Positions 36,275 to 45,924 of a DNA stretch of 64,000 bases are shown here, one piece after another; position 1 is the first letter of the stretch, and each line of letters begins with the position of its first letter. The notes beneath the pieces were generated by a model that did not search any database, was not told the DNA's origin, and saw only the letters and a list, made by a program, of their open reading frames with translations. The stretch is from contig NZ_QFFK01000003.1 of NCBI RefSeq assembly GCF_003149455.1, forward strand, positions 434,001 through 498,000. Reading direction: 5' to 3'. The DNA is from Chitinophaga deserti. Its GTDB lineage: Bacteria > Bacteroidota > Bacteroidia > Chitinophagales > Chitinophagaceae. Position numbers and translations under genes: made by a program.

Positions 36275-36368
36275 TGTAAAATAATGCAACATTCCGAGCA
36301 GTTTTTGTCCTTTTCTCAAAAAATTAATTATACATTTAGACCCTAATTTTACCAAAATTTAACGGTAT

Positions 36369-37997
36369 ATGTCCACGCCACAAAAACAGGGTACGCATCC
36401 ATCGTTTTCCGTACTGGTGCTAGTTTTCTTTTTCTGGGGCTTCGTTGCAGCCTCCAACAGCATACTGATCCCGTTCTGTAAAGCGCACTTCGGACTGACG
36501 CAGATTCAGTCGCAGCTGATCGACTTTGCGTTTTACGGCGCCTACTTCGTAGGGTCGCTCATCCTCTATTTGCTTTCCGCAATGAAGGGGGTAGATATCC
36601 TGAACAGGATCGGATTTAAAAAAGGCATCATATATGGTCTCCTTATCTCCGGCGTTGGAGCCGCTGCCACCATCGGCGCGGTAAACCTTGGTCTGGGTAT
36701 GGCTGATAAAACTGCTGCCTTCTACCTCATCCTTGGCGCCTACTTCATTGTAGCCCTTGGTTTCTCCCTGCAGCAAACTGCTGCCAATCCCTTCGCCATC
36801 CTCCTTGGCGACCCTGCAGGCGGCGCACACCGTCTTAACCTCGCAGGTGGTGTCAACTCCTTCGGTACCACCATCGGTCCCATTATCGTAAGCATTCTCC
36901 TTTTCGGTTCCGCCAAAGTATCCGGCGCATCAGGAGATACTGATCTGAGCAAGATCAACATATTATATATTACCCTCGTAGGCCTCTTTCTGGCTGCCGC
37001 TGCTATCTTCGCAGCCACTAAAATGCCGAAGGGTACAGAAGACGATCATTTCGAATCTTCTCCCAAAGCCACCCGCTCTCTCCTCGGCATCACCCTGATG
37101 TTCGTGGTAATCGCGATCGGAACAGGTGTAACCACCCATCCGCTGCCCTACTTCATCGCCGGTATTATCGGTATCCTCGTGATCCTGTTCTACAGCCAGT
37201 TCACCGCCCGCTCTAATGGCGATGGCTGGGGCGCAATGAAATACCCTCAGCTGATTATGGGCATGATCGCCATTTTCGTTTATGTGGGTGTGGAAGTAAG
37301 TGCTTCCTCCAACCTCGGCGAGTTGCTGAAAACACCAGGATTCCTTACACTGGAAGGCTTGCATGAATCCGAAATCAGCCCCTATATCTCGATTTTCTGG
37401 GGTGGCCTTATGATTGGCCGCTGGACTGGCGCCATCTCTGTATTCAACATTTCCAAAACTGCACGGCAGGTGCTTTCTGTAGTGGTACCCTTCATCGCTT
37501 ACGCCGTTATCCTCGGTGCCAACGCTATGAAAGGCAATGACATTACTATACTGTATCCCTTCGCTATCTGTATTGTAATCCAGATCGCAGGCTTCTTCTA
37601 CGGACAGGAAAAACCTGCCAAGACGCTGCTCACTTTCGGTATCATGGGTACTGCTGCAATGATCATAGGCCTGTTCACCTCCGGTGCAGTAGCTACCTTC
37701 GCTTTCATCAGCGGCGGCCTTTTCTGCTCCGTGATGTGGCCCTGCATCTTCAGCCTCTCCATTGCCGGCCTCGGTAAATACACTGGCCAGGGTTCTTCTT
37801 TCCTGATCATGATGATCCTCGGCGGAGCACTTATCCCCCCGTTACAGGGCGGTATCGCTGACACAATCGGCATTCATTTATCTTACATCGTGCCTGTGGC
37901 ATGTTTCGCATACCTGGCATTCTTCGCATTACGCGTAAAATCAATTTTAAACTCCCAAGGAATAGACTATGAGTCAGCAACTAGCGGTGGGCATTGA
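36369..37997 (+). CDS. FucP-family MFS sugar permease, possibly for N-acetylhexosamine
   Basis: A 542-residue permease of the FucP/NagP type. It has [19 protein letters not shown] in helix 1 and [17 protein letters not shown] further on. It is about 100 residues longer than the neighbouring divergent permease, with added hydrophobic segments in the middle and C-terminal parts. Its last 29 nt overlap the start of the ROK kinase gene, so the two proteins are translationally coupled and probably handle the same sugar. Followed by glycosylasparaginase, whose reaction concerns GlcNAc-Asn, this suggests GlcNAc or another N-glycan monosaccharide (inference). Confidence 0.9.
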   Translation: MSTPQKQGTHPSFSVLVLVFFFWGFVAASNSILIPFCKAHFGLTQIQSQLIDFAFYGAYFVGSLILYLLSAMKGVDILNRIGFKKGIIYGLLISGVGAAATIGAVNLGLGMADKTAAFYLILGAYFIVALGFSLQQTAANPFAILLGDPAGGAHRLNLAGGVNSFGTTIGPIIVSILLFGSAKVSGASGDTDLSKINILYITLVGLFLAAAAIFAATKMPKGTEDDHFESSPKATRSLLGITLMFVVIAIGTGVTTHPLPYFIAGIIGILVILFYSQFTARSNGDGWGAMKYPQLIMGMIAIFVYVGVEVSASSNLGELLKTPGFLTLEGLHESEISPYISIFWGGLMIGRWTGAISVFNISKTARQVLSVVVPFIAYAVILGANAMKGNDITILYPFAICIVIQIAGFFYGQEKPAKTLLTFGIMGTAAMIIGLFTSGAVATFAFISGGLFCSVMWPCIFSLSIAGLGKYTGQGSSFLIMMILGGALIPPLQGGIADTIGIHLSYIVPVACFAYLAFFALRVKSILNSQGIDYESATSGGH

Positions 37998-38934
37998 TAT
38001 CGGTGGAACGAACACTAAATTCGGTATTGTAGACCGTCGTGGCAACATCCTTTGCCAGGACCGCATGTCAACCAAAGCACACGAAGAAGTAACCATGTTT
38101 CTCGAAGAGCTGCACGGGCGGCTTACCAAGCTGATCGATCAGGTTGGCGGTATTGAGAACATCCGCGGTATCGGCGTAGGTGCCCCCAACGGTAACTACT
38201 ACACCGGTAACATCGAATACGCTCCTAATCTGCGCTGGAAAGGCATCGTGCCCCTGGCGCAAATGCTGGAAGACCTCTTTGGCCTCCCAACAGTATTAAC
38301 CAACGACGCCAATGCGGCGGCACTTGGTGAAATGACCTACGGTTCTGCCCGTGGCATGAAAGATTTCATTACTATCACCCTCGGCACCGGCGTAGGCAGC
38401 GGCATCGTTGCTAACGGCCAGCTGATATATGGCCACGACGGTTTTGCCGGCGAACTTGGCCACGTGATTGTAGTGCCCGGCGGCCGCCTCCATCCCGGAA
38501 CGGGCGCACGTGGCTCCCTGGAATCTTACGCATCCGCCACCGGTGTTACCAACACCGCTCTTGAACTGCTGGAAGCACATCCCGAACTGGAAAGCATGCT
38601 CCGCAACCACAGCCGGGAAGAAATTGATTCCAAGCTCATTTACGAAGCCGCCATCAAAGGCGATAAGCTGGCCATAGAAATCTACGAGTTCACCGGTAAG
38701 GTGCTTGGAGAAGCGCTCGCCAACTTCGTAATGTTCTCCAGCCCCGAAGCCATTGTGCTTTTTGGTGGCCTCACACAGGCAGGCGACCTTATCATGCGCC
38801 CCGTTCGGGAGCATATGGAAGTTAACCTCCTGCCCATCTTCCAGAATAAAGTTAAATTGCTTTTCTCCGAGCTCAAGGAAAGCGACGCCGCCATCCTCGG
38901 CGCCAGCGCCATGGCCTGGGAAATGAAAGATTAA
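37969..38934 (+). CDS. ROK-family sugar kinase without the zinc cysteines
   Basis: Predicted cytosolic hexose or N-acetylhexosamine kinase of 321 residues. It has the phosphate loop [25 protein letters not shown] with the catalytic Asp, [11 protein letters not shown], and the ROK ELGH motif. The usual zinc site CxCGxxGCxE is replaced here by [12 protein letters not shown], so all three cysteines are absent. It overlaps the upstream permease gene by 29 nt and precedes glycosylasparaginase by 23 nt. Candidate substrates are glucose, GlcNAc or mannose; sequence alone does not decide. Confidence 0.9.
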   Translation: MSQQLAVGIDIGGTNTKFGIVDRRGNILCQDRMSTKAHEEVTMFLEELHGRLTKLIDQVGGIENIRGIGVGAPNGNYYTGNIEYAPNLRWKGIVPLAQMLEDLFGLPTVLTNDANAAALGEMTYGSARGMKDFITITLGTGVGSGIVANGQLIYGHDGFAGELGHVIVVPGGRLHPGTGARGSLESYASATGVTNTALELLEAHPELESMLRNHSREEIDSKLIYEAAIKGDKLAIEIYEFTGKVLGEALANFVMFSSPEAIVLFGGLTQAGDLIMRPVREHMEVNLLPIFQNKVKLLFSELKESDAAILGASAMAWEMKD

Positions 38935-38957
38935 TATCCGTTTTCAAACCGTGTAGT

Positions 38958-40001
38958 ATGAAGAGCAGAAGGAACTTTTTGAAAACCGCCGCACTGGGCG
39001 CCGCAGCGCTTTCGCTGGATGGCATACCGGCTGTAGCATCATCCCGCAGCGGCTCAGCCCGTAAGCCTGTCGTAGTATCTACCTGGGACTTCGGTATTGA
39101 TGCCAACCGCGCTGCCTGGGATGTATTGGGCAAAGGCGGCCGTGCACTCGACGCCGTTGAAGCCGGTGTACATGTGCCTGAAGCCGATCCAAAGAACCAA
39201 ACCGTAGGCTATGGCGGCTTCCCCGACCGGGACGGCCGCGTTACCCTGGATGCCTGCATCATGGACGAGCTGGGGAACTGTGGTTCCGTAGCTGCCCTCG
39301 AGCATATCAAGCACCCTATTTCCGTAGCTCGCAAAGTAATGGAGAAAACACCCCACGTAATGCTCGTGGGCGATGGTGCCCTCCAGTTTGCACTGGAAAA
39401 CGGATTTCAGAAAGAAAACCTCCTCACACCTGAATCAGAAAAGGCGTGGAAAGAATGGTTGAAAAAAGCAGAGTATAAACCAGTTATCAATATCGAAAAC
39501 CAGTCGTACGAAGGCAAAGGCACCACGGCATTTAATCCGCTGCGCCTGCCCGGCAACGCCTGGAACCACGATACCATCGGCATGGTAGCCCTCGACGCTG
39601 CGGGCAACCTCTCCGGGGCATGCACCACCAGTGGTATGGCATTTAAAATGCATGGCCGTGTAGGCGACTCTCCCATTATCGGAGCCGGCTTATATGTAGA
39701 TAACGAAGTGGGTGCTGCAACAGCCACCGGTGTTGGAGAAGAAGTGATCCGCGTAGTGGGCAGCTTCCTCGTAGTTGAGCTGATGCGCCAGGGTTATTCT
39801 CCCGAAGCAGCCTGCAAAGAAGCAGTGTTGCGCATTGTGAAAAAGAAGCCCGCCAAGGCCAAAGAGATCCAGATCGGCTTCCTCGCCCTCAATAAGAAAG
39901 GCGAACATGGCGCTTACTGCCTGCATCCCGGATTCAGCTATGCCTGCACTACCGGAGCCAGTGAAGAAACACTCATCAAAGGGAAATATTACTTTCAGTA
40001 A
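38958..40001 (+). CDS. Glycosylasparaginase (N4-(beta-N-acetylglucosaminyl)-L-asparaginase)
   Basis: Ntn hydrolase that cleaves the GlcNAc-Asn bond left after proteolysis and deglycosylation of N-glycoproteins. The 347-residue precursor has a twin-arginine signal (SRRNFLKTAALG), so export to the periplasm is expected. The self-cleavage site is HDTIGMVAL near residue 195; the Thr becomes the new N-terminal nucleophile of the beta chain. The Gly-rich GNLSGACTTSGMAFK and GRVGDSPIIGAGLYVD segments complete the active site. Other Ntn-type asparaginases share the fold, but this set matches the Flavobacterium enzyme type. Confidence 0.94.
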   Translation: MKSRRNFLKTAALGAAALSLDGIPAVASSRSGSARKPVVVSTWDFGIDANRAAWDVLGKGGRALDAVEAGVHVPEADPKNQTVGYGGFPDRDGRVTLDACIMDELGNCGSVAALEHIKHPISVARKVMEKTPHVMLVGDGALQFALENGFQKENLLTPESEKAWKEWLKKAEYKPVINIENQSYEGKGTTAFNPLRLPGNAWNHDTIGMVALDAAGNLSGACTTSGMAFKMHGRVGDSPIIGAGLYVDNEVGAATATGVGEEVIRVVGSFLVVELMRQGYSPEAACKEAVLRIVKKKPAKAKEIQIGFLALNKKGEHGAYCLHPGFSYACTTGASEETLIKGKYYFQ

Positions 40002-40020
40002 ACTGATTACCAGATAATTT

Positions 40021-40063
40021 GATCGGCTACCCGGCGCCCTGCTGGTAGCCGATCCCTATTTTT
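40021..40063 (+). terminator. Terminator of the permease-kinase-glycosylasparaginase unit
   Basis: Perfect 11-bp stem (40021-40031, 40044-40054), followed by CCTATTTTTG. It ends only 17 nt before the likely start codon of cutC. Confidence 0.8.
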
Positions 40064-40079
40064 GCAAAAAACCTCGACG

Positions 40080-40838
40080 TTGAAGAACATCACACTGGAA
40101 ATATGCGCCACCTCCGTGGCCTCCTGCATCGCCGCCCAGGAAGGCGGGGCAGACCGTATCGAACTGTGCGACAACCTCCTCGAAGGCGGCACTACTCCCA
40201 GTCATGCCATGATCGCTGCCGTGAGGGAGCAATGCAGCCTGAAGATCTATCCTATCATCCGCCCGCGTGGGGGAGATTTCCTGTACGACGATACCGAGTT
40301 CGCTATCATGAAAAAAGATATCGAAGTATGTAAGCAGCTCGGCTGTGATGGAGTGGTAATTGGCCTCCTTACTGCAGATGGTAAAGTAGATTTGCCCCGC
40401 ACCCGCGAACTGGTGGAAGCAGCAAAGCCCATGGGCGTCACTTTCCACCGGGCTTTTGATATGACCGACGATGCATTTCAGGCATTGGAAGATATCATCG
40501 CATCCGGATGCGAGCGTATCCTCACTTCCGGCCAGCGGAATACTGCCATGGAAGGCGCCTCTCTCATCCGGGAGCTGGTTGAAAAAGCCGCAGGGCGTAT
40601 CCGTATTATGGCAGGCTCAGGCCTCCGCGCACACAATGCTGAAGCTCTCGCAAAAGCTTCCGGCGCTACGGAATACCATTCCACCGCCCGGGATTTTATT
40701 GACAGCCGCATGCAATACCGTAATCCCAATGTGAGCATGGGTGGCATCCCCGGGGTGCCGGAATACGGTATTTCGGTAACACAGGCCACAATCGTAAGCG
40801 CTATCCGCCAGGGCGCCGAGAAAGGCCTCAATTCCTGA
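40080..40838 (+). CDS. cutC: CutC family protein
   Basis: TIM-barrel protein of the CutC family, historically linked to copper homeostasis; the true activity is uncertain. The 252-residue product has LEICATSVASCIAAQEGGAD at the start, PIIRPRGGDFLY, VTFHRAFDM and RILTSGQ. No ATG fits: alignment with the family start (MxxxLEIC) points to the TTG at 40080, giving MKNITLEIC. A terminator T run lies just upstream, so either a promoter overlaps the hairpin or the gene depends on readthrough. It ends with a clear terminator of its own. Confidence 0.9.
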   Translation: MKNITLEICATSVASCIAAQEGGADRIELCDNLLEGGTTPSHAMIAAVREQCSLKIYPIIRPRGGDFLYDDTEFAIMKKDIEVCKQLGCDGVVIGLLTADGKVDLPRTRELVEAAKPMGVTFHRAFDMTDDAFQALEDIIASGCERILTSGQRNTAMEGASLIRELVEKAAGRIRIMAGSGLRAHNAEALAKASGATEYHSTARDFIDSRMQYRNPNVSMGGIPGVPEYGISVTQATIVSAIRQGAEKGLNS

Positions 40839-40860
40839 TTACCTGCTTTTTGATAAGCAC

Positions 40861-40885
40861 GGGAAGCCCCTCGCTTCCCTTTTTT
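40861..40885 (+). terminator. Terminator of cutC
   Basis: Stem GGGAAGC/GCTTCCC (40861-40867, 40873-40879) followed by a run of six T. Confidence 0.85.
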
Positions 40886-41051
40886 ATGTATATCCGGCAA
40901 GCATTTGTATACCCCGGCTATATAAAATCTACTACATGTGTATAAATATTAAACAAAACACCCGTTTCATACACTACTTTTATCCACATTCCTTATTTGT
41001 GAAAAAAGCAGCATTGCTGATACATTAAATAAATTTTAAATTAGACCAAAC

Positions 41052-41933
41052 ATGAAGAAAGCTCGCTACTTAGCTTTATTGTTGTGTATGGCCCTTGGCG
41101 CAAAGGCGCAGGTAAAGGGCGTAAAACACGTGATCCTTATCGGTATGGACGGATTGGGAGCCTATGCGATGGAAAAAGCCGATAATCCCGTGATGAAGCA
41201 GATGATGGCAGACGGCAGCTGGTCGCTGAAAGCCCGCAGTGTATTGCCTTCCTCCAGCGCGGTAAACTGGGCGTCCATGATTATGGGTGCAGGTCCTGAA
41301 CTGCATGGCTTCACCGAATGGGGCAGCAAAACTCCTGAGGTGCAGCCCCGTGAGCTGGACCAGTACGGCCTCTTCCCTTCCCTGTTCACCCTGATCCGCG
41401 AACAAAAGCCTAATGCGGAAACTGGTGTGATCTATTCCTGGGGAGGCATTGGTTACCTGTTCCCGAAAAAAGCAGTAAACAAGGATCAGAACTGCCCTAC
41501 CGACAGTGCTACCACAGAAGTGGCCATCGCGTATCTGAAGGAAAAGAAGCCAGACTTCCTGTTCATCCATTTCGATCAGCCAGACGGAGTGGGTCACGAA
41601 ATCGGGCATAACATTCCGCCCTACTATGAACAAGTGCACAAGAACGATGTTTTATTAGGGAAGATTCTGCAGGCAGTAAAAGACGCCGGCATGTGGGATA
41701 ACAGCGTTATCATCTTATCTTCGGACCACGGTGGCATCAACAAGGGCCATGGCGGAAAAACAATGGTAGAGATGGAGATACCCTGGGTATTTACGGGGAA
41801 AGGGATTAAAAAGAACAATGAAGTCAAAGAAAGTATCATGACGTATGATACGGCCGCAACGATAGCTTATATCTTAGGGTTGAAAACCCCGCAGAGCTGG
41901 ATCGGCCGTAACGTGAAGAGCATTTTTAAATAG
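41052..41933 (+). CDS. Alkaline phosphatase family phosphodiesterase (NPP-like)
   Basis: Secreted metal-dependent hydrolase of the nucleotide pyrophosphatase/phosphodiesterase group. The 293-residue protein has a signal peptide ending AKAQ and the first metal site LIGMDGLGAYAM. The nucleophile region is SVLPSSSAVNWASMIMG, and the second metal sites are HFDQPDGVGHEIGH and SSDHGGINKGHGG. It is shorter than typical NPPs but keeps all metal motifs. The substrate is unknown; a role in phosphate or sugar-phosphate release is plausible. A hairpin separates it from the following hydrolase gene. Confidence 0.88.
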   Translation: MKKARYLALLLCMALGAKAQVKGVKHVILIGMDGLGAYAMEKADNPVMKQMMADGSWSLKARSVLPSSSAVNWASMIMGAGPELHGFTEWGSKTPEVQPRELDQYGLFPSLFTLIREQKPNAETGVIYSWGGIGYLFPKKAVNKDQNCPTDSATTEVAIAYLKEKKPDFLFIHFDQPDGVGHEIGHNIPPYYEQVHKNDVLLGKILQAVKDAGMWDNSVIILSSDHGGINKGHGGKTMVEMEIPWVFTGKGIKKNNEVKESIMTYDTAATIAYILGLKTPQSWIGRNVKSIFK

Positions 41934-41937
41934 TTGC

Positions 41938-41980
41938 GATCCGGCAGAACCCGGCCAGTTGCCGATCCGCCGGATCCCTT
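41938..41980 (+). terminator. Weak terminator after the phosphodiesterase gene
   Basis: 8-bp stem GATCCGGC/GCCGGATC (41938-41945, 41969-41976), a long loop with possible inner pairs, then CCTTTTAA. It lies 12 nt before the next ATG. Confidence 0.4.
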
Positions 41981-41991
41981 TTAACCACTGT

Positions 41992-42768
41992 ATGCAGCGA
42001 ATTATTCTATATCTGATTTTCTCGGTTGGCGCGCTTACCGCAAAAGCGCAGGTACAGGGCCAGGTCATAAAAGTAATGACCTATAACATCCATCATGCAG
42101 AGAACATGAGCGGCAAACTGGACATCCAGGGCATTGCCACCGTGATCCTCGCCACCAATCCTGATCTGGTAGCCCTTCAGGAAGTGGATTCCGCTACCAA
42201 CCGCATCGGTAATGCCGATATTCTGAAAGAACTGGCAGATGCTACAGGCATGTACATCTATTTCGGAAAAGCCATGGATTATGATGGCGGCGGGTACGGC
42301 AACGGGGTGCTTTCGAGATACCCTATTCAGTCGGCCTACACCCTTGCCCTACCCTCTAAAGGGAAAGAAGGTGAGCCCCGCTCAGCCGCGGTGGTTACAG
42401 TCCAGCTGCCGGGCGACAGCCTCCTGCGCTTCGCCAGTGCACATCTGGACCATGTGGAAGACCCTACAGACCGTCTTGCGCAGATCCAGCTCGTGCTGGG
42501 GCAGCTCCAGCGCTCCACCGTTCCCCTGATCCTGGCAGGCGACCTGAACGCCCTTCCGGCTTCAAAGGAGATTACCCAGCTGAAAGCCCATTTCACCGAT
42601 GCAACGGAGAAGCTGGGCCCCACCTGGCCGTCCGATAAGCCTACGCAGAAGCTGGATTACATCCTGCTGTCGGGCAAAGGCCGCTGGCATGTTAGCAAAT
42701 CGGAAGTTGTGGAAGAAACCGTTGCTTCCGACCACCGCCCGGTAATTGCGGAACTACTCATTAAATAA
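41992..42768 (+). CDS. Secreted endonuclease/exonuclease/phosphatase-family hydrolase
   Basis: DNase-I-fold metal-dependent hydrolase of 258 residues with a signal peptide ending AKAQ. Motifs visible are VMTYNIHH, LVALQEVDS (catalytic Glu), RFASAHLDH, LAGDLNALP and the terminal SDHRPVIAEL. Members hydrolyse phosphodiesters in DNA, sphingomyelin or inositol phosphates; the exact substrate is not predictable. It probably shares regulation with the phosphodiesterase gene upstream. I chose the ATG at 41992 because the signal peptide begins there; the open frame extends back to 41959 through the hairpin. Confidence 0.87.
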   Translation: MQRIILYLIFSVGALTAKAQVQGQVIKVMTYNIHHAENMSGKLDIQGIATVILATNPDLVALQEVDSATNRIGNADILKELADATGMYIYFGKAMDYDGGGYGNGVLSRYPIQSAYTLALPSKGKEGEPRSAAVVTVQLPGDSLLRFASAHLDHVEDPTDRLAQIQLVLGQLQRSTVPLILAGDLNALPASKEITQLKAHFTDATEKLGPTWPSDKPTQKLDYILLSGKGRWHVSKSEVVEETVASDHRPVIAELLIK

Positions 42769-42792
42769 TCGTTTGATAAACAAATAAGTTAT

Positions 42793-42822
42793 GCCTCCGG
42801 AATTTGACCGGAGGCTTTTTTA
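42793..42822 (+). terminator. Terminator of the EEP hydrolase gene
   Basis: Stem GCCTCCGG/CCGGAGGC (42793-42800, 42808-42815) followed by TTTTTTAT. Confidence 0.88.
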
Positions 42823-42860
42823 TGCCCTACCATCCCCTCCATTCATCATTTTCCATATCA

Positions 42861-42901
42861 CTAAAACGTTTTAGCGAATCATTTTCTGTATTTTAGCTTT
42901 T
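42861..42901 (+). promoter_or_regulatory. GH92 promoter with LacI-type operator
   Basis: A perfect 14-bp palindrome CTAAAACGTTTTAG (42861-42874) ends exactly 19 nt before a -7 box TAGCTTTT (42894-42901), so the operator covers the -33 position. It shares the core with the operator at 36258-36271. A repressor bound here would block RNA polymerase. Confidence 0.65.
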
Positions 42902-42959
42902 TCCGACCGGACTGCATCTATGCCATAGCGCCGGCGGGTGGATTTAAAATAAACAGTGA

Positions 42960-45887
42960 ATGAAAAAATGGATGGTATTGCTGGCTGTAGGGCTGGCATC
43001 TGTTGCGCATGCACAGCAAAAAGACTATGCGCATAAAGTAAATCCCTTTATCGGCACAGGCGGCCACGGACATACCTACCCCGGCCCAAGTATGCCCTTC
43101 GGCATGGTTCAGCTTAGTCCGGATACACGCCTTAAAGGCTGGGACGGCTGCTCCGGATATCATTACACCGATTCCGTGATGTATGGCTTCTCCCACACGC
43201 ACCTCAGCGGCACAGGTATTGAAGATTACTGCGATGTACTCCTCATGCCCGTAACCGGCCAGCCTTCCTGGAGCAACGAAGCATACGCTTCCCCCTTCTC
43301 TCACGCTAATGAAAAAGCTTATGCAGGCTTTTACAGCGTAAAGCTCGACAAATATGACATCCGCGCCAGTCTCACCGCTACCAAACGCGTAGGACTGCAC
43401 AAATACGAATTCCCCGCTTCAGCGAAAGAAGGGCATGTACTGCTCGACCTCTACCACCGCGATATCGTAAAGCATTCCAGCCTGAAAGTAATCAACGACT
43501 CTACCGTGGTAGGCATGCGTGTTTCCACCAGCTGGGCTAAGGAACAGATACTGTTCTTTGCGATGAAATTCAGCCGTCCGTTCACCAGACATACCGTTGC
43601 CCTCGGCGACACTGCCAAAGGAAAACTGAATGAGGCGGAAGGCCGTAACATCAAAGCATACTTCACCTTCGGTGTTCAGCAGCCACTGCTCGTGAAAGTA
43701 GCCATCAGCGGCGTGAGTGAAGATGGTGCCCTCAGAAACCTCGATGCAGAAATGCCCGGCTTCGACTTCGACGGTACGCTTGCCGCTGCTACCAGCGCCT
43801 GGAATAAAGAGCTGGGTAAAATTGAAGTGAAAGGCGGAACGGAAGACCAGCAAACCATGTTCTATTCTGCACTGTACCACGCCTGCCTCAATCCCAACCT
43901 CTACATGGATGTGGATGGCCAGTACCGCGGTACCGACCTCAAGATCCATAAAGCGGAAGGCTTCGAAAACTACAGCGTGTTCAGCCTGTGGGATACTCAC
44001 CGCGCGCTGCACCCGCTCATGACCATCATCAATCAGCATAAAACCAACGACTGGATCAATACCTTCCTCGCCCAATATAAAAACGGCGGTATGCTTCCCG
44101 TATGGGAGCTCAGCGGTAACGAAACTTTCTGCATGATCGGCTACCATTCCGTACCCGTAATTGTGGATGCTTACCAGAAAGGCATTCGCGGATTCGATTC
44201 AAAATATGCGCTGGAAGCCATGCGCAGCTATGCGGAAGGTACACGCTTTGGTATGCAGGACTACATCCGCCAGGGTTATCTCAGTATGGATACGCAGCCC
44301 GAATCCGTTTCCCGCACGCTGGAATACTCGTACGACGACTGGTGCATCGCGCAGATGGGCAAAATGCTGGGAGACACCGAAGTGTATGACCGCTACATGC
44401 GCCGCGCACAATCCTATAAAAACATCTACGACGCTTCTACCGGCTTCATGCGCGGAAAGATCGGCGGCCGCTGGATGACGCCTTTCGTACCCACGGAAGT
44501 AAATAACTTCTTCACCGAAGCCAACAGCTGGCAGTATAGCTTCTACGCCCCGCAAGACGTAAGCGGACTGATGAAGCTGAATGGCGGAAGAGAAAAATTC
44601 ATCTATAAACTGAATCATCTTTTCTCTACAGAAGACAAACTCTCCGGCCGCCACCAGAGCGACATTACCGGCCTGATCGGTCAATACGCACATGGTAACG
44701 AACCCAGCCACCACATCGCTTACCTTTTCAATTACGCCGGTCAGCCCTGGAGAACACAGGAACTGATCCACCAGGTTATGAACACCATGTACCACAATGC
44801 ACCTGATGGTTTGAGCGGTAACGAAGACTGCGGACAGATGAGCGCCTGGTATATCATGAGCGCCATGGGCATTTACCCAGTGCGCCCCGGCGACGGACAG
44901 TATGCCATTGGCACGCCCACTTTCGATGAAGTGAAGATCCACCTCGAAAGCGGCAAAACCTTCACCATCAAAGCCCGTAACCTGAGCCCGAAAAACTTTT
45001 ATGTGAAAGGCGTGAGCGTGAAAAGCGAAGATGGCAAAACAGAAAACCTCCGCATTTCTGCCATCCCTCACAGCACCATCATGGCGGGCGGTGAAATGAC
45101 GTTCGATATGAGCGGCACACCCGATAAAACATGGGCAACAGGCGCCAACGTTCCTGTAAGTGCCATTACCGAAGATCTTATCGTGGCAGTTCCTTATGCA
45201 GTTTCTGCATCCGACCGTTTCAAGCATTCCATGCAGGTAACGCTGAAAGCAGTGGAACCCAATACCGCCATCTACTACACGCTTGATGGCAGCAATCCGG
45301 ATAATAAATCAAAAAAATACACCGGCCCCATTACGCTGAAGCTATCTGCACGACTCAAAGCCGTGGCCTTCCGCAATGGCAAATACAGCCAGGTGATGCA
45401 AACGCCGTTCTATCTCATCCCAACCGACAAAACCATCCAGGTATTGTCTAAGATCCATCCCCAATTCACAGCGGGCGGTCCGGATGGGTTGATCGATGGT
45501 ATCCGCGGACTGGAAGATTTCCGCCTGGGTGCATGGCAGAGCCATTACCCGGGTGATCTGGAAGCTATTGTGGACCTGAAAGCACCGCGCCAGCTGCAGA
45601 AACTGGGCCTCGGCGTGTTGCAGGATCTCGGCTCATGGATATGGTACCCTTCGCAGGTAGAGTTCTTCCTTTCCGACGATGGGAAGCAATTCAAATCTGC
45701 CGGAGTGGTGAAGAACGAATTCTCCGAGCGTGAATACGGCAGCTTCATTCAAACACTGAGCCTTCCTGTGAACGCCAAAGCACGTTATGTGAAGGTGGTA
45801 GCTAAATCCATCGGCGTAATCCCCGACTGGCATCCCGGCAAAGGAGAACACGGGCATATTTTTGCAGACGAAATAATTATAGAATAG
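42960..45887 (+). CDS. Alpha-mannosidase, GH92 family
   Basis: Calcium-dependent exo-alpha-mannosidase predicted to trim mannose from N-glycans or yeast mannan. The 975-residue protein has a signal peptide ending AHAQ, the N-terminal NPFIGTGGHGHTYPGPSMPF, and the GH92 core stretches LPVWELSGNETFCMIGYHSV and GNEDCGQMSAWYIMSAMG (about residues 365-650). The C-terminal 260 residues add a chitobiase-like module (IYYTLDGSNPDNK) and an F5/8 type C-like sandwich, a layout also seen in the GH29 and GH20 proteins here. The LacI-type operator upstream suggests sugar-dependent control. Confidence 0.95.
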   Translation: MKKWMVLLAVGLASVAHAQQKDYAHKVNPFIGTGGHGHTYPGPSMPFGMVQLSPDTRLKGWDGCSGYHYTDSVMYGFSHTHLSGTGIEDYCDVLLMPVTGQPSWSNEAYASPFSHANEKAYAGFYSVKLDKYDIRASLTATKRVGLHKYEFPASAKEGHVLLDLYHRDIVKHSSLKVINDSTVVGMRVSTSWAKEQILFFAMKFSRPFTRHTVALGDTAKGKLNEAEGRNIKAYFTFGVQQPLLVKVAISGVSEDGALRNLDAEMPGFDFDGTLAAATSAWNKELGKIEVKGGTEDQQTMFYSALYHACLNPNLYMDVDGQYRGTDLKIHKAEGFENYSVFSLWDTHRALHPLMTIINQHKTNDWINTFLAQYKNGGMLPVWELSGNETFCMIGYHSVPVIVDAYQKGIRGFDSKYALEAMRSYAEGTRFGMQDYIRQGYLSMDTQPESVSRTLEYSYDDWCIAQMGKMLGDTEVYDRYMRRAQSYKNIYDASTGFMRGKIGGRWMTPFVPTEVNNFFTEANSWQYSFYAPQDVSGLMKLNGGREKFIYKLNHLFSTEDKLSGRHQSDITGLIGQYAHGNEPSHHIAYLFNYAGQPWRTQELIHQVMNTMYHNAPDGLSGNEDCGQMSAWYIMSAMGIYPVRPGDGQYAIGTPTFDEVKIHLESGKTFTIKARNLSPKNFYVKGVSVKSEDGKTENLRISAIPHSTIMAGGEMTFDMSGTPDKTWATGANVPVSAITEDLIVAVPYAVSASDRFKHSMQVTLKAVEPNTAIYYTLDGSNPDNKSKKYTGPITLKLSARLKAVAFRNGKYSQVMQTPFYLIPTDKTIQVLSKIHPQFTAGGPDGLIDGIRGLEDFRLGAWQSHYPGDLEAIVDLKAPRQLQKLGLGVLQDLGSWIWYPSQVEFFLSDDGKQFKSAGVVKNEFSEREYGSFIQTLSLPVNAKARYVKVVAKSIGVIPDWHPGKGEHGHIFADEIIIE

Positions 45888-45894
45888 TAATTTG

Positions 45895-45922
45895 GGAGGG
45901 TCAAAAAAACCCTCCCTTTTTT
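45895..45922 (+). terminator. Terminator of the GH92 gene
   Basis: Stem GGGAGG/CCTCCC (45895-45900, 45911-45916), A-rich loop, then six T ending 2 nt before the next ATG. Confidence 0.75.
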
Positions 45923-45924
45923 CT

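Noticed and set aside
34853..37997. The two permease genes as a tandem duplication
   Set aside because: They are divergent, differ by about 100 residues and have clearly different sequences; they are separate subfamilies, not a recent duplication.
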